A stretch of DNA of 64,000 nucleotides from Parablautia muri (GTDB lineage Bacteria > Bacillota > Clostridia > Lachnospirales > Lachnospiraceae). The stretch spans positions 62,001 through 126,000 of the forward strand of contig NZ_QZDT01000004.1 in NCBI RefSeq assembly GCF_009917485.1, written 5' to 3'. Numbering within the stretch: position 1 is the first letter of the stretch; every line of letters begins with the position of its first letter. The position numbers and the translations under genes are program-made. Shown here in pieces: positions 17,139 through 26,529 of the stretch. A model generated the notes under the pieces. The model was not told the DNA's origin. It saw only the letters and a program-made list of their open reading frames with translations, and ran no database searches.

Positions 17139-18170
17139 TTGCAGTTAAGCGAGAGAAAAATTAAAATATTGCAGGCCATCATCCGCAACTATCTTGAGAC
17201 GGGGGAGCCGGTTGGCAGCAGAACGATTTCCAAGTATACGGACTTAAATTTAAGCTCGGCTACCATCCGCAATGAGATGTCGGATTTGGAGGAAATGGGA
17301 TATATTGTGCAGCCTCACACTTCAGCCGGCAGGATTCCATCGGATAAAGGGTATCGGCTCTATGTGGATACCATGATGGAGGAAAAGGAGAGGGAGCTTG
17401 AGGAGCTCAAGGAGATGATGCTTGAGAAGGAGGATAAAATGGATCACCTTCTCAAGCAGGTAGCAAAGCTTCTGGCAGTAAATACCAATTACGCCACTAT
17501 GATTTCATCTCCCACCATCCATACCAATAAGATTAAGTTTATACAGCTTTCCAGAGTTGATGTAAAACAGATTTTGGTGGTGGTGGTAGCGGAGGGCAAT
17601 GTCATCAAAAATAATATTATACAGGCAGCAGAGCTGTTAGATGATGAAACCCTTCTTAAGCTGAATATTCTTCTCAATACCCATTTAAACGGTCTGGCCT
17701 TAGAGGAGATCAATCTGGGTATGATTTCGGCAATGAAACAGCAGGCCGGTATACACAGTGTGATTGTGGGCGATGTGATTGACGCCATTGCGGAATCTAT
17801 TAAAGCGGAAGAAGATTTACAGATTTACACAAGCGGAGCTAACAATATTTTTAAATATCCCGAGCTTGCGGACCAGCAAAAGGCCAGCGAGATTATCAAT
17901 ACATTTGAAGAAAAGAAAATGTTAACGGAGCTTGTGCAGGATACGCTTGCAGATGAAAGCAATACAGGCATACAGGTTTATATTGGGAACGAGACGCCTA
18001 TCCAGTCCATGAAGGACTGCAGCGTAGTGACAGCCACCTATGAATTAGGGGAAGGAATGCGGGGAACCATAGGCATTATCGGCCCCAAACGTATGGATTA
18101 TGACAAAGTAGTGGGAACGCTTAAGACGATTACCCATCAATTGGATGAGTTATATAAGAATAAAGCATAA
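17139..18170 (+). CDS. hrcA: Heat-inducible transcription repressor HrcA
   Basis: HrcA binds CIRCE and represses the chaperone operon. The 343-residue protein has the N-terminal winged helix (LSERKIKILQAIIRNYLE, then EPVGSRTISKY and LSSATIRNEMSDLEEMGYI) and the HTSAGRIPSDKGYRLYVD block, followed by the GAF-like dimerisation region. The start is TTG 17139, eight bases after AAGGAGG; no ATG fits. A perfect CIRCE site lies 40 bases upstream, so the operon is autoregulated. Confidence 0.97.
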   Translation: MQLSERKIKILQAIIRNYLETGEPVGSRTISKYTDLNLSSATIRNEMSDLEEMGYIVQPHTSAGRIPSDKGYRLYVDTMMEEKERELEELKEMMLEKEDKMDHLLKQVAKLLAVNTNYATMISSPTIHTNKIKFIQLSRVDVKQILVVVVAEGNVIKNNIIQAAELLDDETLLKLNILLNTHLNGLALEEINLGMISAMKQQAGIHSVIVGDVIDAIAESIKAEEDLQIYTSGANNIFKYPELADQQKASEIINTFEEKKMLTELVQDTLADESNTGIQVYIGNETPIQSMKDCSVVTATYELGEGMRGTIGIIGPKRMDYDKVVGTLKTITHQLDELYKNKA

Positions 18171-18182
18171 GGTTGGAAAGGG

Positions 18183-18863
18183 ATGAAGCCGATGAGTGAG
18201 GAAATGAAAAAGGGCACAACAGATAATCTTGGGACAGAGGAAGTAATACCGGAGATGGAAGAAGATGAGGTAAGAGCAGAGGAAATGGAAAAGACTTTGG
18301 AAGATATACAGGAAACTGACGAGACGGAAAATGAAGAAAAAGCTTCATCTGCTCCGGAAGAAGATGAAAAAGATGGCAAGGCAGATAAGAAGGTCGGAAA
18401 GAGAAAATTCAGAGATAAGAAACAGGATGCCCTCAAAGAAAAGGTCGAAGAACTGGAGGACCGGGTAAAACGCCAGATGGCGGAATTTGAAAATTTCCGA
18501 AAGCGCACCGAAAAGGAAAAGACAGCCATGTTTGAGACAGGAGCCAAAAGCGTAATCGAAAAAATCCTGCCGGTGGTTGACAACTTCGAAAGAGGCCTTG
18601 CGGCGATTCCTGAGGCGGATAAGGGCTCTGCTTTCGCGGAGGGAATGGAGATGATTTATAAACAGCTGCTCTCAGAGCTGGAGAAGATGGATGTAAAGCC
18701 GATTCCGGCAGTAGGAGAGGAGTTTAACCCTGATTTCCACAATGCGGTGATGCAGGTGGAGAGTGAGGAATACGAATCAGGCATAATCGCTCAGGAGCTG
18801 CAAAAGGGTTATACTTACAGGGACGGCGTAGTAAGGCATAGTATGGTGGCAGTGGTAGGCTGA
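18183..18863 (+). CDS. grpE: Nucleotide exchange factor GrpE
   Basis: GrpE releases ADP from DnaK. The 226-residue protein begins with an acidic low-complexity tail (about residues 1-75, rich in Glu) followed by the long coiled-coil (KVEELEDRVKRQMAEFENFR) and the beta-domain ending NPDFHNAVMQVESEEYESG and YTYRDGVVRHSMVAVVG. It follows hrcA after 12 bases. ATG 18183 is used; ATG 18192 is an in-frame alternative. Confidence 0.96.
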   Translation: MKPMSEEMKKGTTDNLGTEEVIPEMEEDEVRAEEMEKTLEDIQETDETENEEKASSAPEEDEKDGKADKKVGKRKFRDKKQDALKEKVEELEDRVKRQMAEFENFRKRTEKEKTAMFETGAKSVIEKILPVVDNFERGLAAIPEADKGSAFAEGMEMIYKQLLSELEKMDVKPIPAVGEEFNPDFHNAVMQVESEEYESGIIAQELQKGYTYRDGVVRHSMVAVVG

Positions 18864-18931
18864 CATGATAGGAAGGAAACAATAAACATTTAACAGTATA
18901 TAAACAATAATCATTCCAGGAGGAGATAATT

Positions 18932-20806
18932 ATGAGCAAAATAATTGGTATTGACTTAGGCACGACAAATAGTTGTGTAGCAGTTATGGAAGGTGGAAAA
19001 CCCACTGTTATTGCAAACGCGGAAGGCGCAAGGACAACACCCTCTGTTGTAGCCTTCACAAAGACAGGAGAAAGGCTGATTGGCGAGCCTGCAAAGCGTC
19101 AGGCTGTGACCAATGCTGAAAAGACCATTTCATCCATTAAGAGGGATATGGGTACGGACAGAGGCCGTAACATTGACAGCAAGAAATATTCTCCCCAGCA
19201 GATTTCAGCTATGATTCTTCAGAAGCTGAAAGCAGATGCCGAAAGCTATTTGGGCGAGAAGGTAACAGAGGCAGTTATCACGGTTCCTGCATATTTTAAT
19301 GATGCACAGCGTCAGGCAACAAAGGATGCCGGTAAGATTGCCGGACTGGATGTAAAGCGTATCATCAACGAGCCTACGGCAGCAGCCCTTGCTTATGGCC
19401 TTGACAATGAAAAAGAGCAGAAGATTATGGTATACGATTTGGGCGGCGGTACCTTTGACGTTTCCATTATTGAGATTGGGGACGGTGTCATTGAAGTACT
19501 TGCAACCAACGGCGATACGCACCTTGGAGGCGATGACTTTGACAACAAGCTGACCCAGTGGATGATTGACGAGTTTAAGAAGGCGGAAGGCGTTGACTTG
19601 TCAAATGACAAGATGGCCCTTCAGAGATTAAAAGAAGCGGCTGAGAAGGCAAAGAAAGAGCTCTCCTCCGCTACAACAACCAATATCAACCTTCCTTTCA
19701 TCACAGCAACGGCGGAAGGCCCTAAGCACTTTGATATGAATTTATCCAGGGCTAAATTTGATGAACTTACACATGATTTGGTAGAAAAGACAGCTATTCC
19801 CGTACAGAACGCTATGAAGGATGCAGGACTTACCAACGCTGATTTGGGCCAGGTGCTTTTGGTAGGCGGTTCCACCCGTATTCCTGCGGTACAGGATAAG
19901 GTAAAACAGCTGACAGGACATGAGCCCAGCAAGAGCCTTAATCCTGACGAGTGTGTGGCGTTGGGCGCTTCTATCCAGGGCGGTAAGCTGGCAGGGGATG
20001 CTGGCGCAGGAGAAATCCTTCTTTTGGATGTTACGCCGCTTTCTCTTTCCATTGAAACTATGGGCGGTATTGCAACCAGATTGATTGAAAGGAATACGAC
20101 CATTCCTACCAAAAAGAGCCAGATTTTCTCTACGGCAGCGGATAACCAGACAGCAGTTGACATTAATGTGCTGCAGGGTGAGAGGCAGTTTGCAAGAGAT
20201 AATAAGTCCCTTGGACAGTTCCGATTAGACGGAATCCCTCCGGCAATGCGCGGTGTACCTCAGATTGAAGTTACGTTTGACATCGATGCCAACGGTATCG
20301 TAAATGTTTCCGCAAAAGATCTTGGTACCGGAAAAGAGCAGCACATTACAATCACAGCAAGCTCCAACATGTCTGACGATGAAATTGACAAGGCAGTAAA
20401 AGAAGCAGCTGAGTTTGAGGCACAGGATAAGAAGAGAAAAGAAGCAATTGACGCCAGAAATGAGGCGGATTCCTTCGTGTTCCAGACAGAAAAGGCTTTA
20501 AACGAAGTGGGCGATAAGATTGACGCTTCTGAAAAATCCAACGTGGAAGCAGATATGCAGGCGGTTAAGGATATTCTGGAAAGAACCAAAGACCAGGAGA
20601 TGTCCGATTCTGATTTAGATGCACTTAAAGCCGCAAAGGAAAAGCTTACCACAAGCGCACAGGCTCTGTTCACTAAGATGTATGAGAATATGCAGCAGGC
20701 AGGGGGAGCAGCAGGTCCCGATATGGGAGCAGGCCCTGACATGGGCGGCGGGGCCGATGCAGGTCCAGCAGATGATGTGGTTGACGGCGACTACAGAGAA
20801 GTTTAA
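18932..20806 (+). CDS. dnaK: Molecular chaperone DnaK
   Basis: This Hsp70 chaperone of 624 residues has ATPase-domain signatures [35 protein letters not shown] and [14 protein letters not shown], a substrate-binding domain (about 385-500) and a helical lid. The C-terminus is a Gly/Met-rich tail ending [11 protein letters not shown]. An AGGAGG site precedes the ATG. It works with the flanking grpE and dnaJ products. Confidence 0.98.
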   Translation: MSKIIGIDLGTTNSCVAVMEGGKPTVIANAEGARTTPSVVAFTKTGERLIGEPAKRQAVTNAEKTISSIKRDMGTDRGRNIDSKKYSPQQISAMILQKLKADAESYLGEKVTEAVITVPAYFNDAQRQATKDAGKIAGLDVKRIINEPTAAALAYGLDNEKEQKIMVYDLGGGTFDVSIIEIGDGVIEVLATNGDTHLGGDDFDNKLTQWMIDEFKKAEGVDLSNDKMALQRLKEAAEKAKKELSSATTTNINLPFITATAEGPKHFDMNLSRAKFDELTHDLVEKTAIPVQNAMKDAGLTNADLGQVLLVGGSTRIPAVQDKVKQLTGHEPSKSLNPDECVALGASIQGGKLAGDAGAGEILLLDVTPLSLSIETMGGIATRLIERNTTIPTKKSQIFSTAADNQTAVDINVLQGERQFARDNKSLGQFRLDGIPPAMRGVPQIEVTFDIDANGIVNVSAKDLGTGKEQHITITASSNMSDDEIDKAVKEAAEFEAQDKKRKEAIDARNEADSFVFQTEKALNEVGDKIDASEKSNVEADMQAVKDILERTKDQEMSDSDLDALKAAKEKLTTSAQALFTKMYENMQQAGGAAGPDMGAGPDMGGGADAGPADDVVDGDYREV

Positions 20807-20899
20807 GCGGTGAGCGTGCTTAAGAAGCAAGGCAGACTTCGGGGTTATAAGCCGTTTTAGAAAAATGATTGTGAAAAGTCATTTGTAACAGATAAGGCA

Positions 20900-20925
20900 G
20901 GTCTGCGCAGTAAAATGCGCAGACC
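20900..20925 (+). terminator. Hairpin between dnaK and dnaJ
   Basis: A perfect 10-bp stem (GGTCTGCGCA 20900-20909 with 20916-20925) lies 94 bases after dnaK; no T run follows at once. It may be a weak terminator or an RNA-stabilising hairpin. A near-identical hairpin lies at 57635-57659. Confidence 0.5.
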
Positions 20926-21012
20926 CCATATAAATTTTTAAGGCGGTTTTGGAAAGTTGTGAAAAGGTGCTTGTGAAAAAGCACATTTTTGTGTTATAGT
21001 ATAAAAGATTTT

Positions 21013-21031
21013 ATGCCGCCATTGGCGGCAT
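21013..21031 (+). promoter_or_regulatory. Small hairpin in the dnaJ leader
   Basis: ATGCCGCC (21013-21020) pairs perfectly with 21024-21031 around a three-base loop, 30 bases before the dnaJ start. Possible promoter elements TTGTGA (20971-20976) and TATAGT (20995-21000) lie just upstream, so dnaJ may have its own promoter. Confidence 0.4.
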
Positions 21032-21061
21032 GTTGTGCGCTGTAGGCATGGGAGGAATGAA

Positions 21062-22222
21062 ATGGCAGAACAAAAACGTGACTATTATGAGGTGCTTGGA
21101 ATCGATAAGAGTGCGGATGACGCAGCCATTAAGAAAGCATATAGAGCTCTTGCCAAGAAGTATCATCCTGATATGAATCCCGGAGATGCGGAGGCGGAGA
21201 AGAAATTTAAGGAGGCTTCGGAGGCTTATGCTATTTTAAGCGATCCGGAGAAGAAAAGACAATACGATCAGTTTGGCCACGCTGCCTTTGAAGGGGGAGC
21301 CGGGGGCTTTGGAGGCTTTGATTTTAACAGCGCTGATTTCAGTGATATTTTTGGAGATATTTTTGGAGACTTTTTTGGCGGCGGCCGCAGAGGCAGAGGA
21401 AACAACGGCCCCATGAAGGGTGCTAACATCAGAACCAGCGTGAGAATCACCTTTGAGGAGGCTGTGTTTGGCGTTGAGAAAGAGATTGAGCTGACCCTGA
21501 AGGATGAATGTAAGACCTGCCACGGCAGCGGCGCGAAGCCGGGCACCAGCCCCGAAACCTGCCAGAAGTGCGGCGGCAAAGGTCAGGTGGTGTTTACCCA
21601 GCAGTCTTTCTTTGGCACGGTGAGAAATGTACAGACATGTCCGGAATGTAATGGTACCGGTAAGGTAATCAAAGACAAATGTACGGACTGCCATGGTTCA
21701 GGATATATAGCCAGCCGCAAGAAGATACAGGTATCCATCCCGGCAGGTATCGATAACGGACAGAGCGTCCGCATCCGCGATAAGGGCGAACCGGGCGTAA
21801 ATGGCGGTCCAAGAGGAGATTTACTTGTAGAGGTAATCGTAGGGCGTCATCCGATTTTCCAGCGTCAGGATTATAATATTTATTCTACGGTGCCCATTTC
21901 TTATGCGGTTGCGGCTCTTGGCGGTGACGTGATGGTGGATACGGTAGACGGGAAAGTAATCTATGAAGTAAAAGCAGGCACTCAGACGGATACGAAAGTA
22001 CGGCTGCGTGGTAAGGGCGTGCCTACCCTGAGAAATAAAGATGTCCGCGGAGACCATTATGTGACATTGGTAATACAAACCCCTGAAAAATTATCCCATG
22101 AGGCAAAAGAGCTGCTGAAGCAATTTGACGTTTTGACGGGCGACAGTTTAAATGCCTCAAAAAACGCCAAGTCAGAAAAGAGTGATAATAAAGAAACAAA
22201 GAAAAAGAAATTTTGGAAATAA
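21062..22222 (+). CDS. dnaJ: Chaperone DnaJ
   Basis: This Hsp40 co-chaperone (386 residues) stimulates DnaK ATP hydrolysis. It has the J domain with the HPD motif ([11 protein letters not shown], about residue 30), a Gly/Phe linker ([12 protein letters not shown]), four CXXCXGXG zinc repeats ([32 protein letters not shown]) and the C-terminal substrate domain, so it is a full-length type I DnaJ. ATG 21062 follows GGAGG by six bases. It ends in a Lys-rich tail. Confidence 0.97.
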   Translation: MAEQKRDYYEVLGIDKSADDAAIKKAYRALAKKYHPDMNPGDAEAEKKFKEASEAYAILSDPEKKRQYDQFGHAAFEGGAGGFGGFDFNSADFSDIFGDIFGDFFGGGRRGRGNNGPMKGANIRTSVRITFEEAVFGVEKEIELTLKDECKTCHGSGAKPGTSPETCQKCGGKGQVVFTQQSFFGTVRNVQTCPECNGTGKVIKDKCTDCHGSGYIASRKKIQVSIPAGIDNGQSVRIRDKGEPGVNGGPRGDLLVEVIVGRHPIFQRQDYNIYSTVPISYAVAALGGDVMVDTVDGKVIYEVKAGTQTDTKVRLRGKGVPTLRNKDVRGDHYVTLVIQTPEKLSHEAKELLKQFDVLTGDSLNASKNAKSEKSDNKETKKKKFWK

Positions 22223-22293
22223 ACAAGCGACAAAATTAAGAATCCAATAATGCGGTATTTTGCGAACAGATATATTGAATCATATAAATTTTT

Positions 22294-22327
22294 ACTGCCA
22301 GCAGGTAAATCCTGCTGGCAGTTTTTC
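22294..22327 (+). terminator. Terminator of the heat-shock operon
   Basis: A perfect 12-bp stem (22294-22305 with 22311-22322) with a TAAAT loop is followed by TTTTT. Confidence 0.93.
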
Positions 22328-22506
22328 AATCTAATTTCTAATATTCTTCGATTACGCCTTCCCCATTCGGATTTATCAGTATCAAACACCTTATGAAAGA
22401 TACGAGTTTTCGAGTTAAAGCGAAATTGTTTTGGCATCCGAGTCATATAAGCGGCTTTTGGATCATAAACTGATAATAAGCTATCGCAATACGCGCCTGT
22501 AAGCTT

Positions 22507-23115
22507 TTAAGCTTCAGATTCTTTCAGAATAGCTACAATATGACCGGAAAGACTTGTATTTAAGCTTTCGGCAATGGGAATTAAAGAAGCAATTTTTTCC
22601 GGTTGGCCTTTTTGGCGGTAAATAGTGGAAAGGAGCTTGTAGGTAGCGGTAATATCGGTATGTGTTTCCACTGCAAACTCAAGTACCTGGCTTGCTTCAT
22701 CTATATAGCCCTTTTCGAAAAGAGCCTGCGCCCAGTTTTGGAGGGTGCGGACAAGAAAGGTGTAGCTTTGGTCATAACGGGATAAAAGGGTGATGTTGGG
22801 GGCGCCATACATAAGCTTTAAATCCGTGTTGCTGATGCCGGTAAAATTGACAATTGGAGATTTGGAAAGCTGATGCAGCGCATCGTGATATTCGGCAATG
22901 GCAGGGTCGTCTTTTAAAAGTTCCATGGGAAGGGACTCAAAGGGAATTTGAATGTAATCAAGATTATCTAAGGGCTTGCGGCGTGTGCTGTTGGCCTCAG
23001 CCTCCCGCTGCCAAAACATTTCATTGGATTTTTCCTGTGCGTTTCGGCTCTTTTTGATTTCATAAAGCAGCCAGAGACAGAATACGATAAAACTTGCAAA
23101 AAAAGGGAATTTCAT
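22507..23115 (-). CDS. Membrane-anchored protein with TPR-like C-terminus
   Basis: The 202-residue protein starts with one membrane segment (FPFFASFIVFCLWLLYEI, residues 3-20), then a basic, Gln-rich stretch and a helical C-terminal domain. LQNWAQALFEKGYIDEASQV and the TYKLLSTIYRQKGQPEKI helix pair resemble tetratricopeptide repeats. The start at 23115 is chosen because AAAGGA precedes it; a frame 14 codons longer lacks a site. It is divergent from the small membrane protein gene. I do not recognise a named family; a scaffolding role at the membrane is only a guess. Confidence 0.7.
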   Translation of the reverse strand: MKFPFFASFIVFCLWLLYEIKKSRNAQEKSNEMFWQREAEANSTRRKPLDNLDYIQIPFESLPMELLKDDPAIAEYHDALHQLSKSPIVNFTGISNTDLKLMYGAPNITLLSRYDQSYTFLVRTLQNWAQALFEKGYIDEASQVLEFAVETHTDITATYKLLSTIYRQKGQPEKIASLIPIAESLNTSLSGHIVAILKESEA

Positions 23116-23198
23116 ATATAATATCCTTTCAAAGAGTGTGAAAAACATATTTTCCAAACAATAAATTTGTAAGTTACGTGCAAACGTGGAGGATGAAA

Positions 23199-23306
23199 AT
23201 GTTCAACTTTTATAATAAAAAAAATAAAAAGGTGATATCGTCCATTATTATTATACTGCTGATGCTTGCTATGGTAGTTCCAACTATAGCATCTTTTTTG
23301 TTTTAA
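23199..23306 (+). CDS. 35-residue single-helix membrane protein
   Basis: A short frame with a good GGAGG site seven bases upstream encodes a basic N-terminus (FNFYNKKNKKVISS) and one hydrophobic segment (SIIIILLMLAMVVPTIASF, residues 15-33). The layout resembles small Firmicute membrane proteins such as the Listeria stressosome anchor Prli42 and DUF4044-type peptides: charged head, single helix, no tail. The similarity is in layout, not proven homology. It sits between the TPR-like protein and the VanW gene. It is too short for many annotation pipelines. Confidence 0.65.
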   Translation: MFNFYNKKNKKVISSIIIILLMLAMVVPTIASFLF

Positions 23307-23350
23307 ATCAATGGAAAGGAATGCAAGATCTAAAGGGGAATGAGAGAAAT

Positions 23351-24925
23351 ATGAAAAGATTTTTTAAAGGAGCCATTTGCTTGTTCGCTGTATTTTTGGT
23401 GTTTAGCAGTACCAAAATGCAGGTGAGAGCCGAGGAAGAAAGCCGTATATTGACAGGAGTTTATGTGGAGGATATGTCTCTTGGGGGCAAGACTAAGCAA
23501 GAAGCCCGCAGTATGGTAGAAGATTATGTGGACAGTATATGCGGCATGATGATTACGTTAGTTGCGGTGGATGGAAATGAGGTACAGATTACCCCGGCCG
23601 ACTTGGGAGTTTATTGGAGCAACGAGGAAATCATAGAGGAGGCTGCGGGGATTGGTTTAAGCGGCAATGTGGTGCAGCGTTATAAAGCGGCAAAAGATTT
23701 GCAATTTCAGAACAAGGTATTTGAGCTGGAATTTGGTGTGGATGAAAGTCTGGTCAGACAGATTTTAACAGAGCAGTGTTCCGTATATAATCTGGAAGCC
23801 GTTGATGCCACTCTTTTAAGAGAGGGGGATCATTTCGTGGTTAACGGAGGGCAGACCGGACAGGTGGTGGACGAGGACGCTTCTGTGCAGCTGATTTGTG
23901 ATTTCTTTAACCACAATTGGAACAGGGACGATGCTTCTTTAGATTTGGTGGTCAAAGTAGATGAGGTAAGAGGGACAGAGGAAGAACTTGCCAAGGTGAA
24001 GGATGTTCTTGGCACGTTTACGACCAGCTATAGTACTTCGGGTCCATCCAGGAGCGCAAATGTGCGCAATGGCTGTGAGCTGATTAATGGGACTACCTTA
24101 TATCCGGGGGATGAGTTTTCTACTTACGAGGCGGTTTCACCATTTTCAGAAGCAAACGGATATTTTATGGCCGGTTCTTATTTGAATGGCCAGGTAGTAG
24201 ACAGTCTGGGAGGCGGAATTTGTCAGGTTTCCACGACTCTTTATAATGCAGTGCTTTTATCAGAGTTAGAGGTTACGGAAAGGCATAATCACTCCATGAT
24301 TGTTACCTACGTAGACCCTTCCGCAGATGCGGCGATTGCGGAATCTTCCGGAAAAGATTTTAAGTTTATTAATAATACGGAGGCGCCTATTTATATTGAG
24401 GGCATAACCACGGATGATAAGCATATTACTTTTACAATATATGGAATGGAGAGTCGGGACAGCGGGCACCAGGTAAGATATGAAAGCGAAGTAGTCAGCA
24501 AGACATATCCTGATTCGGAGGTCATTTATACAAATGCATCTCTCCCCATTGGTTCTGTCTCCGTGCAGTCCGCTCATATAGGCTACAAGGCAAATCTCTG
24601 GAAGGTTGTCACAGAAAATGGAACAGAGGTAAGCCGGGAGATGATCAATTCCAGCTCCTATAAGGTAACGCCAAGAACGGCTACCATAGGCGTAGGAACA
24701 GCTGATCCGGCTGCGTATGAAGAAATTATGGCAGCCATTGCCACGAATAATATTGACCATGTTCGAAATGTTGCTACGGCTCTTGCCGCTGCTGCCGCAC
24801 CTCCGGCAGAAGGAACACCAGTAGAGGGGGCTCCTGCGTCAGCAGAAGGAGCTCCGGCCGAGGGAGCGCCCGCGCCTGCTCCGGCACCAGTGGAGGGAGC
24901 GCCGATAGAAGAACCGGCTCAGTAG
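23351..24925 (+). CDS. VanW family exported protein
   Basis: The 524-residue protein has a signal peptide (FFKGAICLFAVFLVFSS, cut near VRAEE), a peptidoglycan-binding PG_binding_4-type region (about 60-200) and the VanW domain (about 225-370) with TTLYPGDEFSTYEAVSPFSE and GGGICQVSTTLYNAVLLSEL. The C-terminus ends in an Ala/Pro-rich tail of repeated EGAP units. VanW proteins occur in some vancomycin gene clusters and widely in Clostridia as cell-wall proteins; their biochemical role is unsettled. No other van genes are near, so resistance should not be inferred. An in-frame ATG 30 bases upstream is possible but has a poorly placed ribosome site. Confidence 0.85.
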   Translation: MKRFFKGAICLFAVFLVFSSTKMQVRAEEESRILTGVYVEDMSLGGKTKQEARSMVEDYVDSICGMMITLVAVDGNEVQITPADLGVYWSNEEIIEEAAGIGLSGNVVQRYKAAKDLQFQNKVFELEFGVDESLVRQILTEQCSVYNLEAVDATLLREGDHFVVNGGQTGQVVDEDASVQLICDFFNHNWNRDDASLDLVVKVDEVRGTEEELAKVKDVLGTFTTSYSTSGPSRSANVRNGCELINGTTLYPGDEFSTYEAVSPFSEANGYFMAGSYLNGQVVDSLGGGICQVSTTLYNAVLLSELEVTERHNHSMIVTYVDPSADAAIAESSGKDFKFINNTEAPIYIEGITTDDKHITFTIYGMESRDSGHQVRYESEVVSKTYPDSEVIYTNASLPIGSVSVQSAHIGYKANLWKVVTENGTEVSREMINSSSYKVTPRTATIGVGTADPAAYEEIMAAIATNNIDHVRNVATALAAAAAPPAEGTPVEGAPASAEGAPAEGAPAPAPAPVEGAPIEEPAQ

Positions 24926-24962
24926 GCTCAGGAGGTCTCCTTATCTGAGAAGAGGAGCAGCA

Positions 24963-25967
24963 ATGAGAAAAGGTAAAGTATCCGAAAGTGTATTAAAGCG
25001 TTCTGTTTTAAGACAAATAAAAAATCCTGAAAAAGAAGTACTGAAAGGTGCAGGGGTGGGAAATGACTGCGCCTTTTTGTCATGGGATAAGACCAGCCAT
25101 AACAGGCAGGAGAAGGACAGTGTGATTGCCATGACAATACAGACAGTTACTTTGCCGGTGAAAAACGCTGCCTATCTGACAGTGATGGCGGCCGCTAACA
25201 ATTTGGCGGCAGCAGGGGCGGTGCCGGTCTGTGTGACATTATCCTTAACATTGCCGGAGGAAACGGAGGAAATACTTTTAAAGGAAATGATGCGGCAGGC
25301 AAAGGAGTGCAGTGAAGAAGTTGGTATGCAGATTGTGGGAGGCCATACGGAGGTAAGCAGCGGACTTCAAATGCCAGTGCTTACGGCTTCCGCTATAGGG
25401 AAGGTTATATGCCGCACAGAGCAGCCTGGCTTAAAAGAGGGACTGGATATTGTTATGAGTAAGTGGATTGGGCTTGAAGGCACCTCCATTATAGCATATG
25501 AGAAAGAAAAGGAGCTTACAGGCCGTTATCCAATGCGGTTGATTTTAGAAGCACAGCGACAGGCCCAATATTTGTCCGTGGCGCCGGAGGCCGCCATAGC
25601 CCTTAAGTCCGGCGTTTATGCAATGCATGATGTGAGAAGTGGCGGTGTATTTGGTGCATTGTGGGAATTATCCCAAAAGATGGGCGTCGGACTTTGCATA
25701 GATTTGAAAAAGATTCCGGTAAGGCAGGAGACCATAGAAGTCTGCGAGTTTTACCGTTTAAATCCTTACGAGCTTTTGTCAGGAGGAGCTTTGCTTATGG
25801 CTGCGGATAGCGGCGCTGAGTTGGTGGAGGCATTGGCCAGGGAAGGAATTCCTGCTTTTGTGATTGGCAGAACAAAGGCGGGAAACGATAAAATAATTGT
25901 CAACCAGGATGAAACCAGATATTTGGAACCGCCTGGACCGGATGAAATATTAAGAATTTTTGAATGA
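24963..25967 (+). CDS. AIR synthase-related (PurM/HypE-like) protein
   Basis: The 334-residue protein has the two-domain PurM-like fold: an N-terminal ATP-binding half with GVGNDCAFLSW and the AAANNLAAAGAVPVCVTLSL block, and a C-terminal half with VAPEAAIALKSGVYAMHDV and GLCIDLKKIPV. Members include AIR synthase, HypE, ThiL and SelD. The layout (IVGGHTEVS, MHDVRSGGVFGALWE) is nearest to HypE, the hydrogenase maturation factor, but the usual cysteine-ending HypE C-terminus is missing and no hyp genes are near. An ATP-dependent small-molecule role is likely; the substrate is unknown. Confidence 0.75.
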   Translation: MRKGKVSESVLKRSVLRQIKNPEKEVLKGAGVGNDCAFLSWDKTSHNRQEKDSVIAMTIQTVTLPVKNAAYLTVMAAANNLAAAGAVPVCVTLSLTLPEETEEILLKEMMRQAKECSEEVGMQIVGGHTEVSSGLQMPVLTASAIGKVICRTEQPGLKEGLDIVMSKWIGLEGTSIIAYEKEKELTGRYPMRLILEAQRQAQYLSVAPEAAIALKSGVYAMHDVRSGGVFGALWELSQKMGVGLCIDLKKIPVRQETIEVCEFYRLNPYELLSGGALLMAADSGAELVEALAREGIPAFVIGRTKAGNDKIIVNQDETRYLEPPGPDEILRIFE

Positions 25968-25996
25968 ATTGAAAATCAGGTAAGAATAGAGATGGA

Positions 25997-26046
25997 TTTG
26001 TACCTACGTCCAAATTTACGGGCGCTGGCAAGAATGGAGGATATTC
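25997..26046 (+). repeat. Leader repeat, copy 3 (before AsnC-type gene)
   Basis: CAAATTTACGGGC (26011-26023) and GGCAAGAATGGAGGAT (26027-26042) match the leader family; the latter supplies the ribosome binding site of the next gene. Confidence 0.75.
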
Positions 26047-26529
26047 ATGAGAGAACAGATTTTATCTATTATAGAAAAAAGCAGCCGGATAGAAGTAAAG
26101 GAGCTGGCGGTTATTTTAGGAGTGGAGGAAATTGACATTGCCAATGAATTAAAAGCGATGGAGGAGGAAGGTATTATCTGCGGTTATCATACCATGATTG
26201 ACTGGGAGAAAACCTCTATTGAAAAGGTAACTGCTTTAATTGAAGTGCGTATCACCCCCCAGCGAGGGCAGGGATTTGACCGTATTGCCGAGAGAATTTA
26301 CAAATATTCCGAAGTAAACAGCGTATATCTTATTTCAGGCGGATATGATCTTTTAGTAACGCTGGAAGGAAAATCGCTAAAGGATGTTTCCAGCTTTGTC
26401 TCCGACAGGCTTTCCACCCTGGATGGAGTGCTGAGCACGGCAACGCATTTTATTTTAAAGAAATATAAAGACCACGGCACAATATTGACCAAAAAATATG
26501 AAGATACAAGGGAGAAAGTGACACCATGA
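26047..26529 (+). CDS. Lrp/AsnC family transcriptional regulator
   Basis: The 160-residue protein has an N-terminal helix-turn-helix (IIEKSSRIEVKELAVILGVE) and a C-terminal ACT-like RAM ligand-binding domain (about 60-140, with VNSVYLISGGYDLLVTLEGK). Such regulators respond to amino acids and often control the adjacent gene. Its stop overlaps the aminotransferase start by four bases, so the pair is co-translated and probably co-regulated. GGAGG of leader copy 3 lies before the ATG. Confidence 0.9.
   Translation: MREQILSIIEKSSRIEVKELAVILGVEEIDIANELKAMEEEGIICGYHTMIDWEKTSIEKVTALIEVRITPQRGQGFDRIAERIYKYSEVNSVYLISGGYDLLVTLEGKSLKDVSSFVSDRLSTLDGVLSTATHFILKKYKDHGTILTKKYEDTREKVTP

Noticed and set aside
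18130-18583. Minus-strand frames across grpE
   Set aside because: Ser/Phe-rich shadows of the Glu/Lys-rich GrpE sequence.
23351-24925. VanW as evidence for vancomycin resistance
   Set aside because: No vanA/H/X/S/R genes are near; VanW-domain proteins are common cell-wall proteins in Clostridia.
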